A stretch of 64,000 bases of DNA from Bacteroidota bacterium (lineage in GTDB: Bacteria > Bacteroidota > Bacteroidia > Bacteroidales > P3), in the NCBI GenBank assembly GCA_023415495.1, contig JAEZKK010000012.1:1-64000 (forward strand). The letters are read 5' to 3'. Below the pieces are notes generated by a model. The model ran no database searches, was not told where the DNA came from, and was given only the letters and a program-made list of their open reading frames with translations. The first letter of the stretch is position 1. Each line of letters begins with the position of its first letter. The translations under genes and the position numbers were made by a program. Positions 17,635 to 26,170 of the stretch are shown piece by piece.

Positions 17635-18206
17635 TGCAAAGAATTAAACTTTTAGCCTTATTTTCAGTGTTAATATTCTTATTTGGATGTGAGAAATATA
17701 ATAACCACCCTGCATTTGTATTTAGAGAACAAAGAGAAATAAGTTTGAAGAAATCTAAAACAGAGAAAGTAGATGAGGCTTTAGTTAAGACCAATCAAGT
17801 TATTTCAGAAAAAGAAAAACAAAAAATTAAGGGTTTTGTAGAAAGAAGAAATTGGAAAATGAGTAGTTTGGAGAATGGAATTCTTATCGAAGAAACTACA
17901 AGAGGTGATGGTGTTAGACTAAAAGATAATGATGCAATTGCGATTAAATACAAACTCTTTTTGATAGATGGAAATATGATATATAATTCTGATAAGGATG
18001 GTTTAAAGATTATCAATTTCTCTTCTCCAAGTAGTGATATTGAAGTAGGATTAATTCATGCCTTAAAACAATTAAGTCTTGGCTCAAAATCAAGAGTTAT
18101 TATCCCTTCATTCTACGGTTGGGGACTATATGGAAATGGGGATAAGATACCTCCTCATTCTACTTTAATATATGAATTAGAGGTTATTGAAAAGAAAAGT
18201 TTGTAA
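17634..18206 (+). CDS. FKBP-type peptidyl-prolyl isomerase lipoprotein (GldI-like)
   Basis: This 190-residue protein starts with a lipoprotein signal (LLALFSVLIFLFGC, lipobox Cys about residue 19) and a charged linker. An FKBP domain covers about residues 75-190, with LKDNDAIAIKYKLFLIDGNMIY, VGLIHALKQLSLGSKSRVIIPSFYGWG and the closing IPPHSTLIYELEVIE. It is expected to be a membrane-anchored folding helper in the periplasm. Its place directly behind nrnA recalls gldI of gliding Bacteroidota. No other gliding gene is in the window, so the symbol is withheld. Confidence 0.85.
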   Translation: MQRIKLLALFSVLIFLFGCEKYNNHPAFVFREQREISLKKSKTEKVDEALVKTNQVISEKEKQKIKGFVERRNWKMSSLENGILIEETTRGDGVRLKDNDAIAIKYKLFLIDGNMIYNSDKDGLKIINFSSPSSDIEVGLIHALKQLSLGSKSRVIIPSFYGWGLYGNGDKIPPHSTLIYELEVIEKKSL

Positions 18207-18232
18207 AGAAGATAAATAAATATACAGGGAAA

Positions 18233-19132
18233 ATGATATTTAATAATAATAAGTTAGGAATTTATGCACTTTCGATGTTTATATTACTTACAATAGTAAG
18301 TTGTAATAAAAAGGCAGAGAATGAATTTGTTCAAAATCAATATGGTTATGCTTTTAAACATTGTGTAAAAAATTCCGACAGCCCTAAGGCAAGACTTAAT
18401 GATATTCTCTTTGGAGAGATGAAAATAATGCTAAATGATAGTTTAGAGCTGTTTAATAATTATGGTTCACCTGAGAGATTATTTAAAATCCTTAATCCAA
18501 AGAAAGGAAATATTGATGAGTTTCTATTAAATCTCCACCTTGGCGATAGTGCAATTATTGTAGCTCCAGCTGATAGTATTTCAAAATATGTTGCAGGTAT
18601 TAACTCTAATCATAAGGATAAGATTTACTTCTATATTAGTGTTTCTCAGATAATATCTAAGAAAGAAATGGATGCTAATGAATTAGAACAAAAGCAACAA
18701 GATATTATAGAAGATTCTATTTTAAATCAGTTTGCAATCTCAAAGAAATGGAAGGCTGAAAAACAAAAGAGTGGATTGTATTATATTTCAATTAAGAAGG
18801 GTAGTGGCAAGAAACCTGAATTTGGTCAAACCGTTAAAGTAAATTATAGCGTTTCTACTCTTGAAGGCAAGATTGTTGATACAAATATTAAACCTATTGC
18901 AGAAAAGGCAAAGATTTATTCAAGCAATAGAAAATATGAGCCTTTTGAATTTGTTTTAGGAGATGAAGGAGTAATAGCTGGGTGGAATGAAGGAATTAGT
19001 TTGACTAATGTTGGTGGAAGTTCAAGACTTTTAATCCCATCCAAGCTTGCCTATGGGTCAGAAGAGTACGGACCAATAAAATCTAACTCTTCATTAATTT
19101 TTGAAATTACATTATTAGAGATTGAAGAATAA
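18233..19132 (+). CDS. FKBP-type peptidyl-prolyl isomerase lipoprotein, two FKBP-like halves
   Basis: This 299-residue protein has a lipoprotein signal (LSMFILLTIVSC). The first half (about 40-145) looks like a degenerate FKBP: FLLNLHLGDSAIIVAPAD and a closing KIYFYISVSQI strand. The second half is a full FKBP domain (about 185-299): FGQTVKVNYSVSTLEGKIVDTN, GWNEGISLTNVGGSSRLLIPSKLAYG and SNSSLIFEITLLEIE. It lies 26 nt behind the previous isomerase and 62 nt before the next. It probably acts in periplasmic protein folding. Confidence 0.85.
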   Translation: MIFNNNKLGIYALSMFILLTIVSCNKKAENEFVQNQYGYAFKHCVKNSDSPKARLNDILFGEMKIMLNDSLELFNNYGSPERLFKILNPKKGNIDEFLLNLHLGDSAIIVAPADSISKYVAGINSNHKDKIYFYISVSQIISKKEMDANELEQKQQDIIEDSILNQFAISKKWKAEKQKSGLYYISIKKGSGKKPEFGQTVKVNYSVSTLEGKIVDTNIKPIAEKAKIYSSNRKYEPFEFVLGDEGVIAGWNEGISLTNVGGSSRLLIPSKLAYGSEEYGPIKSNSSLIFEITLLEIEE

Positions 19133-19194
19133 AAAACTCAACAACTCAACGAATAAACAACTCAACATTTAAACGAATAAACAAATAAACAAAC

Positions 19195-20151
19195 ATGAAA
19201 AAAGTAGTATTATTATTAATTACAACAGTTTTTGCACTTAGTGCATACTCTCAAAAGATTCCTGATGGATATTCAAAAGATAAGAAATCTGGAGTGATTT
19301 ATAAGGTAGAGGTTAAGAACCCTCAAGGTAAAAAAGTAGTGAATGATGATTTAATCATTGGTAAGTTCTGGATTTCTTTTGGAGATTCATTAGTAAATGA
19401 TGGAAGCAAGATGGATTCTCAACCGATTGTAGCTGCAACTATGGATGCCAAGGTTTTTAAAGGAGATTTAATAGATGGTTTAATGTTAATGAGAAAGGGA
19501 GAAAAATATACCTTTGCTTTTCAAAGAGATTCTATTGCTAAGCTTTTCCAACAATTACCTCCTTATTTCACAAAGGATATGTATGCTTTCTGGACTATTC
19601 AGATTGATGATTTAAAATCAAAAGAAGAGGTAATGAAAGAAGAGGCTCAAATGCAAAAAGAGCAAGAGAAACTTATGGCAGAAAGAAAGCTTGTGGCTGA
19701 TTCTTTAAAAAAGATTGAACCAAAAATTATTAAAGATGCAATCTCTAAATATGGTATTCAAGATACATTAAGAGATGGTATATATTTTAAACAAGAATTT
19801 TTTGCTAATAACAAAGTAAAAATTGAAAAAGGGGATAAAGTAAGAGTTCATTATATTGGCAAATTCGTAGATGGTAAATTATTCGATACTTCGGTTGAAG
19901 AAGAAGCTAAGAAAAGCGGAACTCACCAAGCAGGTAGAAAATATGAACCTTTGGAATTTACAATTGGACAAGGAATGATGATACCAGGTTTTGAAGCAGG
20001 AGTTAGAATGATGTCTCAAGGAGATAAAGGTCTATTATTAATTCCTTCTGCTTTAGCCTATGGCGAAAATGGTAGGGGAGAAATACCACCTGCAAGTCCT
20101 TTGATTTTTGAAATAGAAGTTGTTGAGATAATCAAAACAAATCAAAAGTAA
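19195..20151 (+). CDS. Periplasmic FKBP-type peptidyl-prolyl isomerase, two FKBP-like halves
   Basis: This 318-residue protein has a Sec signal (VVLLLITTVFALSAYSQ) without a lipobox, unlike its two neighbours. An N-terminal FKBP-like half (about 20-140: IDGLMLMRKGEKYTFAF…) is joined by a Glu/Lys-rich helical linker (MKEEAQMQKEQEKLMAERK). The C-terminal FKBP domain is canonical: KGDKVRVHYIGKFVDGKLFDTS, IPGFEAGVRMMSQGDKGLLLIPSALAYG and IPPASPLIFEIEVVEI. It is the third isomerase in a row, all likely on one transcript from 16572. Confidence 0.88.
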   Translation: MKKVVLLLITTVFALSAYSQKIPDGYSKDKKSGVIYKVEVKNPQGKKVVNDDLIIGKFWISFGDSLVNDGSKMDSQPIVAATMDAKVFKGDLIDGLMLMRKGEKYTFAFQRDSIAKLFQQLPPYFTKDMYAFWTIQIDDLKSKEEVMKEEAQMQKEQEKLMAERKLVADSLKKIEPKIIKDAISKYGIQDTLRDGIYFKQEFFANNKVKIEKGDKVRVHYIGKFVDGKLFDTSVEEEAKKSGTHQAGRKYEPLEFTIGQGMMIPGFEAGVRMMSQGDKGLLLIPSALAYGENGRGEIPPASPLIFEIEVVEIIKTNQK

Positions 20152-20172
20152 AATTTGTAAATTAATATTATT

Positions 20173-20211
20173 ACCCCTTGTGCGAGAGTAGTTTTATTCC
20201 GTTCAAGGGGT
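20173..20211 (+). terminator. Stem-loop after the FKBP operon
   Basis: ACCCCTTG (20173-20180) pairs with CAAGGGGT (20204-20211) around a 23-nt loop. No U tract follows, so it may be a weak or Rho-assisted terminator or an mRNA 3' end structure. Confidence 0.45.
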
Positions 20212-20245
20212 TATTATTAGAAGAAAAATAAAAAACAAAATTATA

Positions 20246-21055
20246 ATGGAATTAAATCTAAACAAGCCTATTGTCTTTTTTGATATTGAAAGCACTGGAC
20301 TAAATGTTGGTAGCGATAAGATTGTTGAAATATGTTTATTCAAGGTTTATCCTGATCAAAGAGAAGAGGTAAGAACATATCTAATTAACCCAGAAAGAGA
20401 GATCCCTCAAGAGGTTATAGAAATTCATGGCATAACAAATGAAGACGTTAAGGATAAACCAAGCTTTAAAGAAATTGCTCATGAGATAAATAATTTTATT
20501 GGCAATAGCGATATGGCTGGTTATAATTCAAATAAATTTGATGTTCCGTTATTAGTAGAAGAGTTTTTGAAGGCAGGAATAGATTTCGATATTAGCAATA
20601 GGAGTTTTGTTGATGTTCAGAATATATTCCATAAAATGGAGCAAAGAACCCTAAAGGCTGCATATAAATTTTATTGTAATAAGGATTTAATTGATGCTCA
20701 CACTGCAGAAGCTGATACAAGAGCAACCTATGAAATATTAAAAGCTCAATTGGATAAGTATAACGGGGTTGAGATTGAAACAAATAAAGGAGAGAAGATT
20801 AAACCTATTGTTAATGATATGAAGTCTTTATATAGCTTTACCAAAAATTCTAATTGGGTTGATTTGGTTGGACATATTGTTTATAATTCTTCAAATAAGG
20901 AATGTTTTAATTTTGGGAAATACAAGAATCAATTAGTTGAAGATGTATTTAAGAATGACCCAGGCTATTATTCATGGATGATGAATGCAGATTTTCCAAT
21001 GAGTACAAAGAAGATAATTACACAAATCAAACTAAGGGGATTTGGAAATAATTAA
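20246..21055 (+). CDS. DEDDh 3'-5' exonuclease (DnaQ-like) with C-terminal small domain
   Basis: This 269-residue protein has an RNase-T/DnaQ-type exonuclease domain. ExoI is FFDIESTGLN (D13, E15), ExoII is MAGYNSNKFDVPLLVEE and ExoIII is HTAEADTRATYEIL, giving the DEDDh set. The C-terminal 60 residues (CFNFGKYKNQLVEDV…DPGYYSWMMNADFP) form the small domain that follows many stand-alone exonucleases of this group (exonuclease X-like). It probably trims DNA ends in repair or proofreading. It is 12 nt ahead of the FAH-family gene. Confidence 0.88.
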   Translation: MELNLNKPIVFFDIESTGLNVGSDKIVEICLFKVYPDQREEVRTYLINPEREIPQEVIEIHGITNEDVKDKPSFKEIAHEINNFIGNSDMAGYNSNKFDVPLLVEEFLKAGIDFDISNRSFVDVQNIFHKMEQRTLKAAYKFYCNKDLIDAHTAEADTRATYEILKAQLDKYNGVEIETNKGEKIKPIVNDMKSLYSFTKNSNWVDLVGHIVYNSSNKECFNFGKYKNQLVEDVFKNDPGYYSWMMNADFPMSTKKIITQIKLRGFGNN

Positions 21056-21067
21056 AATCAAGATATA

Positions 21068-21682
21068 ATGAAAATAATATGTATAGGAAGAAATTACATG
21101 GCTCATATTAAGGAGTTAAACCATAGTGTACCAGAGAAACCAATCTTCTTCTTTAAACTTGATTCTGCTCTATTGCAAAAAAACTCTCCTTTCTATTATC
21201 CTGACTTCTCAAATGAGATACATTACGAAACAGAAATCGTTGTTAGAATAGATAAGATAGGAAAATCAATTTCACCAGAATATTCTCATCTCCATTATTC
21301 CGAAATAGCTCTTGGCTTAGACCTTACTGCAAGAGATATCCAACGTTATGAGATAGAAAACTCTCTCCCATGGACATTATCTAAAGCTTTCGATTATTCA
21401 GCTCCAATAAGCAAGTTCTTCCCAATAAGCGATTTTAGTAATAATATCCAAGATATAAATTTCAAGCTTTATAAGAATAATGAATTAGTTCAAAATTCAA
21501 ATACAAGCGATATGATTTTCACAATAGATTATCTAATTTCCTATATTTCTCAGTATATAAGTCTAAAGGTAGGAGATTTAATATTCACCGGAACCCCTCC
21601 AGGAGTAGGAGAAATAAAAATAGGAGACAAACTCCAAGGTTATATCGAAAACAATAAAGTCTTAGAGTGTGAGATAAAATAA
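21068..21682 (+). CDS. Fumarylacetoacetate hydrolase (FAH) family protein
   Basis: This 204-residue protein matches the short form of the FAH fold. Metal-binding acidic residues are in HYETEIVVRI and GLDLTARDIQ. Other family marks are ICIGRNYMAHIKEL near the start, PWTLSKAFDYSAPIS and the GDLIFTGTPPGVGEI loop. Family members hydrolyse or decarboxylate acylpyruvate-like compounds such as oxaloacetate. The substrate cannot be told from the sequence. It is probably co-transcribed with the exonuclease 12 nt upstream. Confidence 0.88.
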   Translation: MKIICIGRNYMAHIKELNHSVPEKPIFFFKLDSALLQKNSPFYYPDFSNEIHYETEIVVRIDKIGKSISPEYSHLHYSEIALGLDLTARDIQRYEIENSLPWTLSKAFDYSAPISKFFPISDFSNNIQDINFKLYKNNELVQNSNTSDMIFTIDYLISYISQYISLKVGDLIFTGTPPGVGEIKIGDKLQGYIENNKVLECEIK

Positions 21683-21692
21683 GATAAACTAT

Positions 21693-21700
21693 TATCTTTG
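21693..21700 (+). promoter_or_regulatory. -7 box (TATCTTTG) before rhuM
   Basis: An exact TAnnTTTG match 27 nt before the start of the broken rhuM gene. Confidence 0.6.
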
Positions 21701-21727
21701 CTTTAACTTTGAAAAATAATTATTAGT

Positions 21728-22692
21728 ATGGAAGAAATAAGTAAACAAGATATTCTTATATATCAAAATAAAGAAGGTAATATTAAGATAGATGTTCATT
21801 TGCAGGATGAAACTGTATGGCTCAACCGCCAACAAATCTCCAACTTATTCAATCGTGATGTAAAAACCATAGGGAAGCATATTAATAATGTTTTTGAAGA
21901 AGGTGAATTAGATAAGAATTCAGTTGTCGCAAAATTTGCGACAACTGCCAATGATGGAAAAATTTATCAAGTAGAGTACTATAATCTTGATGTAATTATT
22001 TCTGTAGGTTATCGTGTGAAATCTGTTCAAGGGACACAATTCCGTATTTGGGCTACAAAACGAATACACGATTATATTGTTAAAGGTTTTACATTGGATG
22101 ATGAAAGACTAAAGCAAGAGGGAGGAAGGAATAGATATTTTGAAGAATTATTGCAAAGAATACGTGATATTCGAAGCAGTGAAAGAAATTTCTATCAAAA
22201 AATTACTGATATTTATTCAACAAGTATTGATTATAGAAAAGATGTTGAACTAACAAAACATTTCTTTGCTACTGTACAAAACAAAATGCATTATGCAGTG
22301 CATGGAAATACTGCAGCTGAGCTAATTCATAATAGAGCTAACTCAGAGAAACCCTTTTTAGGATTAACTAATTTCAAAGGTAATTATATAACACAGCGTG
22401 ATATTATCTTTCAGAAGATGAACTAAATCAACTTAATCTTATTGTTTCAATGTATCTTGACTTTGCAGAATTACAAGCTACTAATGGTAGACCAATGAAA
22501 ATGCAAGATTGGATAAATAAATTGGATGACTTTTTACGAATAAGTGAAAAAGAACTTCTTAACAATACAGGTAGTATTAGTCATCAACAAGCATTAAATA
22601 AAGCTCGTTTAGAATATGAAAAGTATCGCAAAGCCGAAGATAAAAAGTATATTTCAGATTTTGACCGAGAAATAAAGAAATTGAAAAAATAA
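21728..22692 (+). pseudogene. RhuM-family (virulence protein) gene, frameshifted
   Basis: The first part (21728-22426, 232 residues) has the RhuM/Fic-like-associated N-terminal domain: DETVWLNRQQISNLFNRDVKTIGKH, then YYNLDVIISVGYRVKSVQGTQFRIWAT, ending GNYITQRDII before running into a stop. The rest of the family sequence continues in another frame from about 22407 (LSEDELNQLNLIVSMYLDF) to 22692 (ISDFDREIKKLK). About four residues expected between the parts are missing, which fits a small deletion, near 13 nt, around 22402-22409. RhuM genes are mobile accessory genes, often near restriction systems, though none is seen here. It is probably inactive unless the fragments assemble. Confidence 0.85.
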
Positions 22693-22698
22693 ACTTAT

Positions 22699-22706
22699 TA
22701 TCTTTG
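22699..22706 (+). promoter_or_regulatory. -7 box (TATCTTTG) of the PNGase F-like gene
   Basis: An exact TAnnTTTG match 28 nt before the ATG at 22735. Confidence 0.65.
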
Positions 22707-22734
22707 CCAATTATTAATAAGAATTATATTCAAA

Positions 22735-24360
22735 ATGAAACATTATTTACTTTATTTCTTGCTTTTATTATCGCTTTCTTCTTTTTCTCAGGTAAATGAT
22801 TTTAAGGTTAGGGTACATGATAGGACTCATCTTAAATCAAAGGGAGAGTATTCTAAAAAGGTTTATTTCCCTTCAAAAAATAAGAATCTTTCAAATATAA
22901 GTCTTATTACTATGAATCTTACATTGAATTGTCCTGAGGGAGGTTGTAGTGATTGGGATTATTCAATTAGTGTATTGCTTCGTACTACTGATAATGGAGA
23001 TACAGTAAAATACCAATTGGGAAGAATGATAACCCCTTATAGTGGAGCATATAATCAAGGAGATAATGCAAAGAGTTGGAGCCCTAATTGGGAATGGGAT
23101 ATTTCAAACTATTTGCCTTTAATGAAAGATAGTGTTGATATTGTTGTTGTTTATGAAGGTTATCAAGATGGTTTTTTAGCCACAACTGATTTTGTATTTT
23201 ATAGTAAAGAATATTTTTTTAAGGGGCAAAAGAATAATACAATTAAAACTCAAAATATTCACTATGGTTATTTTCCTTATGGTAATATTGAAAAACCAAT
23301 TGATGATTATGTAACTCCAAAAGAAATTGTTCTTCCAAAAGGGACAAAGAGAGTATATGCAAGAGTAATGATTTCAGGACATGGGGCTGATTCAACTAAT
23401 GCAGCTGCAGAGTTTTTGAAGAAAGATTTTTATTATAAGGTTAATGGACAGAAGATAGCAACTCAAGCAATTTGGAAGGATGATTGTGGATGTAATCCAA
23501 TTCAACCACAAGGAGGAACATGGATATATAATCGTGCAGGTTGGTGTCCAGGCACAAAGGTTAATGAATATCTTTACGACCTGACTCCATATATAAAAGG
23601 TAATAAGGCAGTGGTAGATATAGATTTTGAATATTATAAAACTCCTCAATTAGAACAACCAGGTTATCATATCTCTCATGATATATTTTTTAAGAAATCA
23701 ATTAATTATTTGATGCTTGAAGAACAGGTAAATAAACCTATTGATGATTTACCACAAAAGATTACTCTTACATATAAAACAAATAATGATGCTTCAAAAA
23801 ATAAGGTTAGTATTACAGAATTGCTAACAGGCGATAAAATCTACGAAAGAACCCAACTTGAAAATAATAAAGAATACAACGAAACAATATACCTTAAAGA
23901 AGGTGAATATAAATTATTATTTACTGATTCTGATTGTGATGGATTATCGTGGTGGGCAAACAGAGAGCAGGGTAATGGTTATGTTTATATTTATAATGAG
24001 GATAAATCAAAACTATTAGAAGCTTTTGAACCTGATTTTGGTTGTAAGATTGATTATGAGGTTTATGCAGACAATTTATCTAATGATGTAAAACATAAAA
24101 AATCTAAACTAATTAAAGTTCCAGATACTAAAGCTAAAACTTATACTTTTGTAGTGTTTTTGAAAGATGGAATAGAGGAGGAGTTGGTTTTGGAAATTAA
24201 GAATAGAAAAACAAAAGAAGTTATATCTAAAACTGTTTACCCAAAAGCAGATAGATTTCAAATAGTTTATGATTATTCTGTTCTTGCAAAGGGTAGTTAT
24301 GAAGCAAGAGTAAGCACTAACACATGGAGTGAAACTCGAGCTTTCTCAATTAGAAATTAA
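22735..24360 (+). CDS. Secreted PNGase F-like glycoprotein amidase
   Basis: This 541-residue protein has a signal peptide (YLLYFLLLLSLSSFSQ) and the two jelly-roll domains of peptide-N-glycosidase F, which cuts N-glycans from asparagine. CSDWDY (71-76) matches the CDEWDR segment that holds the catalytic Asp60 of PNGase F, so D75 is the likely equivalent. SGHGADSTNAAAEF (214-227) matches the segment with Glu206, giving E226. The CGCNPIQPQGGTWIYNRAGWCPG loop (about 256-278) is diagnostic. An extra region of about 200 residues follows, with a DSDCDGLSWWA motif and a beta-rich end without a clear T9SS signature. It probably acts on host or dietary glycoproteins. Confidence 0.87.
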   Translation: MKHYLLYFLLLLSLSSFSQVNDFKVRVHDRTHLKSKGEYSKKVYFPSKNKNLSNISLITMNLTLNCPEGGCSDWDYSISVLLRTTDNGDTVKYQLGRMITPYSGAYNQGDNAKSWSPNWEWDISNYLPLMKDSVDIVVVYEGYQDGFLATTDFVFYSKEYFFKGQKNNTIKTQNIHYGYFPYGNIEKPIDDYVTPKEIVLPKGTKRVYARVMISGHGADSTNAAAEFLKKDFYYKVNGQKIATQAIWKDDCGCNPIQPQGGTWIYNRAGWCPGTKVNEYLYDLTPYIKGNKAVVDIDFEYYKTPQLEQPGYHISHDIFFKKSINYLMLEEQVNKPIDDLPQKITLTYKTNNDASKNKVSITELLTGDKIYERTQLENNKEYNETIYLKEGEYKLLFTDSDCDGLSWWANREQGNGYVYIYNEDKSKLLEAFEPDFGCKIDYEVYADNLSNDVKHKKSKLIKVPDTKAKTYTFVVFLKDGIEEELVLEIKNRKTKEVISKTVYPKADRFQIVYDYSVLAKGSYEARVSTNTWSETRAFSIRN

Positions 24361-24383
24361 AAATCATTTAAAATAATATTATT

Positions 24384-25619
24384 ATGAGCGAACTTATCAA
24401 TAATTCTGAAAGCAGAAAAGCAAAGCTAAAAGAATTGATTTTAAAACTCCACAAAGGAGGAAATCAAGAAGAAGTTAGACAAGAACTAATAAATAGCTTG
24501 GAGCAAATTCCTTATTCGGAAGTTGTGGAAGTTGAACAAGAGCTTATTGAGGCTGGATTACCAGAAGAAGAAGTTCTTAAACTTTGCGATGTTCATGCAG
24601 CTGTATTGCATGGAAATGTTGATTTATCATCTTCAAAAAATATTCCCGAAGGTCATCCTATCGATGTGATGATTAATGAAAACAAGGAATTGAAAATAGT
24701 AGCTAATAAGGCTTTAGATTTGATTTCGGAAATAGAAAGGAATAAGGGAGAAAATATTGAAAAGGATATTATTAGTTTACGAGGTTTCTTTAATGCTCTT
24801 TATGATGTTGATAAGCATTATAAGAGAAAAGAGTATTTGATTTTCCCATATCTTGAAACTGCAGGAATTACAGGACCTCCAAAAGTTATGTGGGGAAAGC
24901 ATGATGAGATTAGGGAATTGATAAAAGGAGGAATTGAATTGTTATTAACTCCAAATATTTATTTTGAAGAATTGATAGCTTCTTCTGAAATTATTCTTAA
25001 ACCTGCTTGTCAACAAGTTATTGATATGACAAAGAAAGAAGAAGAAATTCTTTTTCCAATGAGTTTGGATAAACTTACAGAAGAAGATTGGTACGAAATA
25101 GATAAGCAATCTTTGGAAATTGGTTATTGTTTATATGACCCTCAAGTTGCATGGACTCCTCTCTGGGCTAAGGGAGAAGATAAATTAGCTCAAATGAATA
25201 TGAAAGAAGGTAATATTCAATTGCCATCAGGCTCATTCTCTGTAGAAGAACTTCTTGCTATTCTTAACCATTTACCTGTGGATATGACCTTTGTAGATAA
25301 GGACGATAAGGTTAAGTATTTTTCTCAAGGTGCTGAAAGAATATTTATTAGAAATCGTTCTATTTTAAACAGAGATGTTCGTCTTTGTCATCCTCCTGCA
25401 AGTTCTCATATTGTAGAGAAGATTATTGATGACTTTAAGAGCGGAAGAAAATCTCAAGCTCCATTTTGGATAAAGATGGGAGATAAATTTATTCATATAG
25501 AGTATTTTGCTTTAAGAAATGAAAGAGGAGAATATCTTGGAACATTGGAGGTTTCGCATAATGTTCAACCATATCGCGACCTTGAAGGAGAACAAAGAAT
25601 ATTATCATACTCTAAATAA
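24384..25619 (+). CDS. DUF438 protein with hemerythrin-like and PAS domains
   Basis: This 411-residue cytoplasmic protein has an N-terminal DUF438 domain (about 14-75: LKELILKLHKGGNQEEVRQEL, LCDVHAAVLHG) and a hemerythrin-like HHE domain (about 90-230) with likely iron ligands in GHPIDVMINENKEL, DKHYKRKEYLIFPYLE, WGKHDEIR and KEEEILFPM. A C-terminal PAS domain follows (about 285-400: LNHLPVDMTFVDKDDKVKYFSQG). The set suggests sensing or scavenging of O2, NO or iron. The partner gene 8 nt downstream carries DUF1858 and DUF2249, which co-occur with this family. Confidence 0.9.
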   Translation: MSELINNSESRKAKLKELILKLHKGGNQEEVRQELINSLEQIPYSEVVEVEQELIEAGLPEEEVLKLCDVHAAVLHGNVDLSSSKNIPEGHPIDVMINENKELKIVANKALDLISEIERNKGENIEKDIISLRGFFNALYDVDKHYKRKEYLIFPYLETAGITGPPKVMWGKHDEIRELIKGGIELLLTPNIYFEELIASSEIILKPACQQVIDMTKKEEEILFPMSLDKLTEEDWYEIDKQSLEIGYCLYDPQVAWTPLWAKGEDKLAQMNMKEGNIQLPSGSFSVEELLAILNHLPVDMTFVDKDDKVKYFSQGAERIFIRNRSILNRDVRLCHPPASSHIVEKIIDDFKSGRKSQAPFWIKMGDKFIHIEYFALRNERGEYLGTLEVSHNVQPYRDLEGEQRILSYSK

Positions 25620-25627
25620 GCTATAAT

Positions 25628-26143
25628 ATGGAAAATAAATTAGTTATAAGTCCAAAGACTAAGGTTTTGCAATTGATAGAAACTTATCCAGAACTTGAAG
25701 ATGTATTAATAGAGTATGTTCCTGCTTTTAAGAAATTGAAAAATCCAGTCCTGAGAAAGACTGTTGCTAAGATAGCAACCCTTCAGCAAGCATCTGTAAT
25801 TGGTAATGTAAAGATTGAAGAATTGATTAATACTCTTAGAAAGGCAGTTGGAGAGGATTTGATAAGTATTGAGGAAAATGAAAACTATAATACTATTAAA
25901 CCAGAATGGTTTGAAGAGAGTAAGATCCTTCATTCAATTGATATTAGGGAAATGCTAAATAGGGGAGAGCAGCCTGTTAACCAAGTTATAACAGAGTTAA
26001 CCAATCTTCCGAAAGAAGAAATATACAAGGTTATTTCTCCTTTTATTCCAGCACCACTAATAGATAAAGCCAGCAGTTTAGAAATCAAGCATTGGATAGA
26101 TAAAAAAGAAGAAGAAGTATTTGAAGTTTATTTTATTCGATAA
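25628..26143 (+). CDS. DUF1858-DUF2249 protein, partner of the DUF438 protein
   Basis: This 171-residue protein has an N-terminal DUF1858 helical domain (about 3-70: ISPKTKVLQLIETYPELEDVLIEYVPAF, LRKTVAKIATLQQAS). The C-terminal DUF2249 domain (about 100-171: SIDIREMLNRGEQPVNQVITEL…VYFIR) is related to TusA-like folds. It has no conserved Cys pair that would show redox chemistry. It shares a transcript with the hemerythrin/PAS gene (8-nt gap), so the two probably act together in a nitrosative or oxygen response. Confidence 0.85.
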   Translation: MENKLVISPKTKVLQLIETYPELEDVLIEYVPAFKKLKNPVLRKTVAKIATLQQASVIGNVKIEELINTLRKAVGEDLISIEENENYNTIKPEWFEESKILHSIDIREMLNRGEQPVNQVITELTNLPKEEIYKVISPFIPAPLIDKASSLEIKHWIDKKEEEVFEVYFIR

Positions 26144-26170
26144 ATTCTTATAAGGTTAAGCTTGATTTTA

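Noticed and set aside
22450..22692. Independent small gene of 80 residues
   Set aside because: It is the C-terminal part of the RhuM family and its frame stays open upstream to the end of the first fragment, so one broken gene is the better reading.
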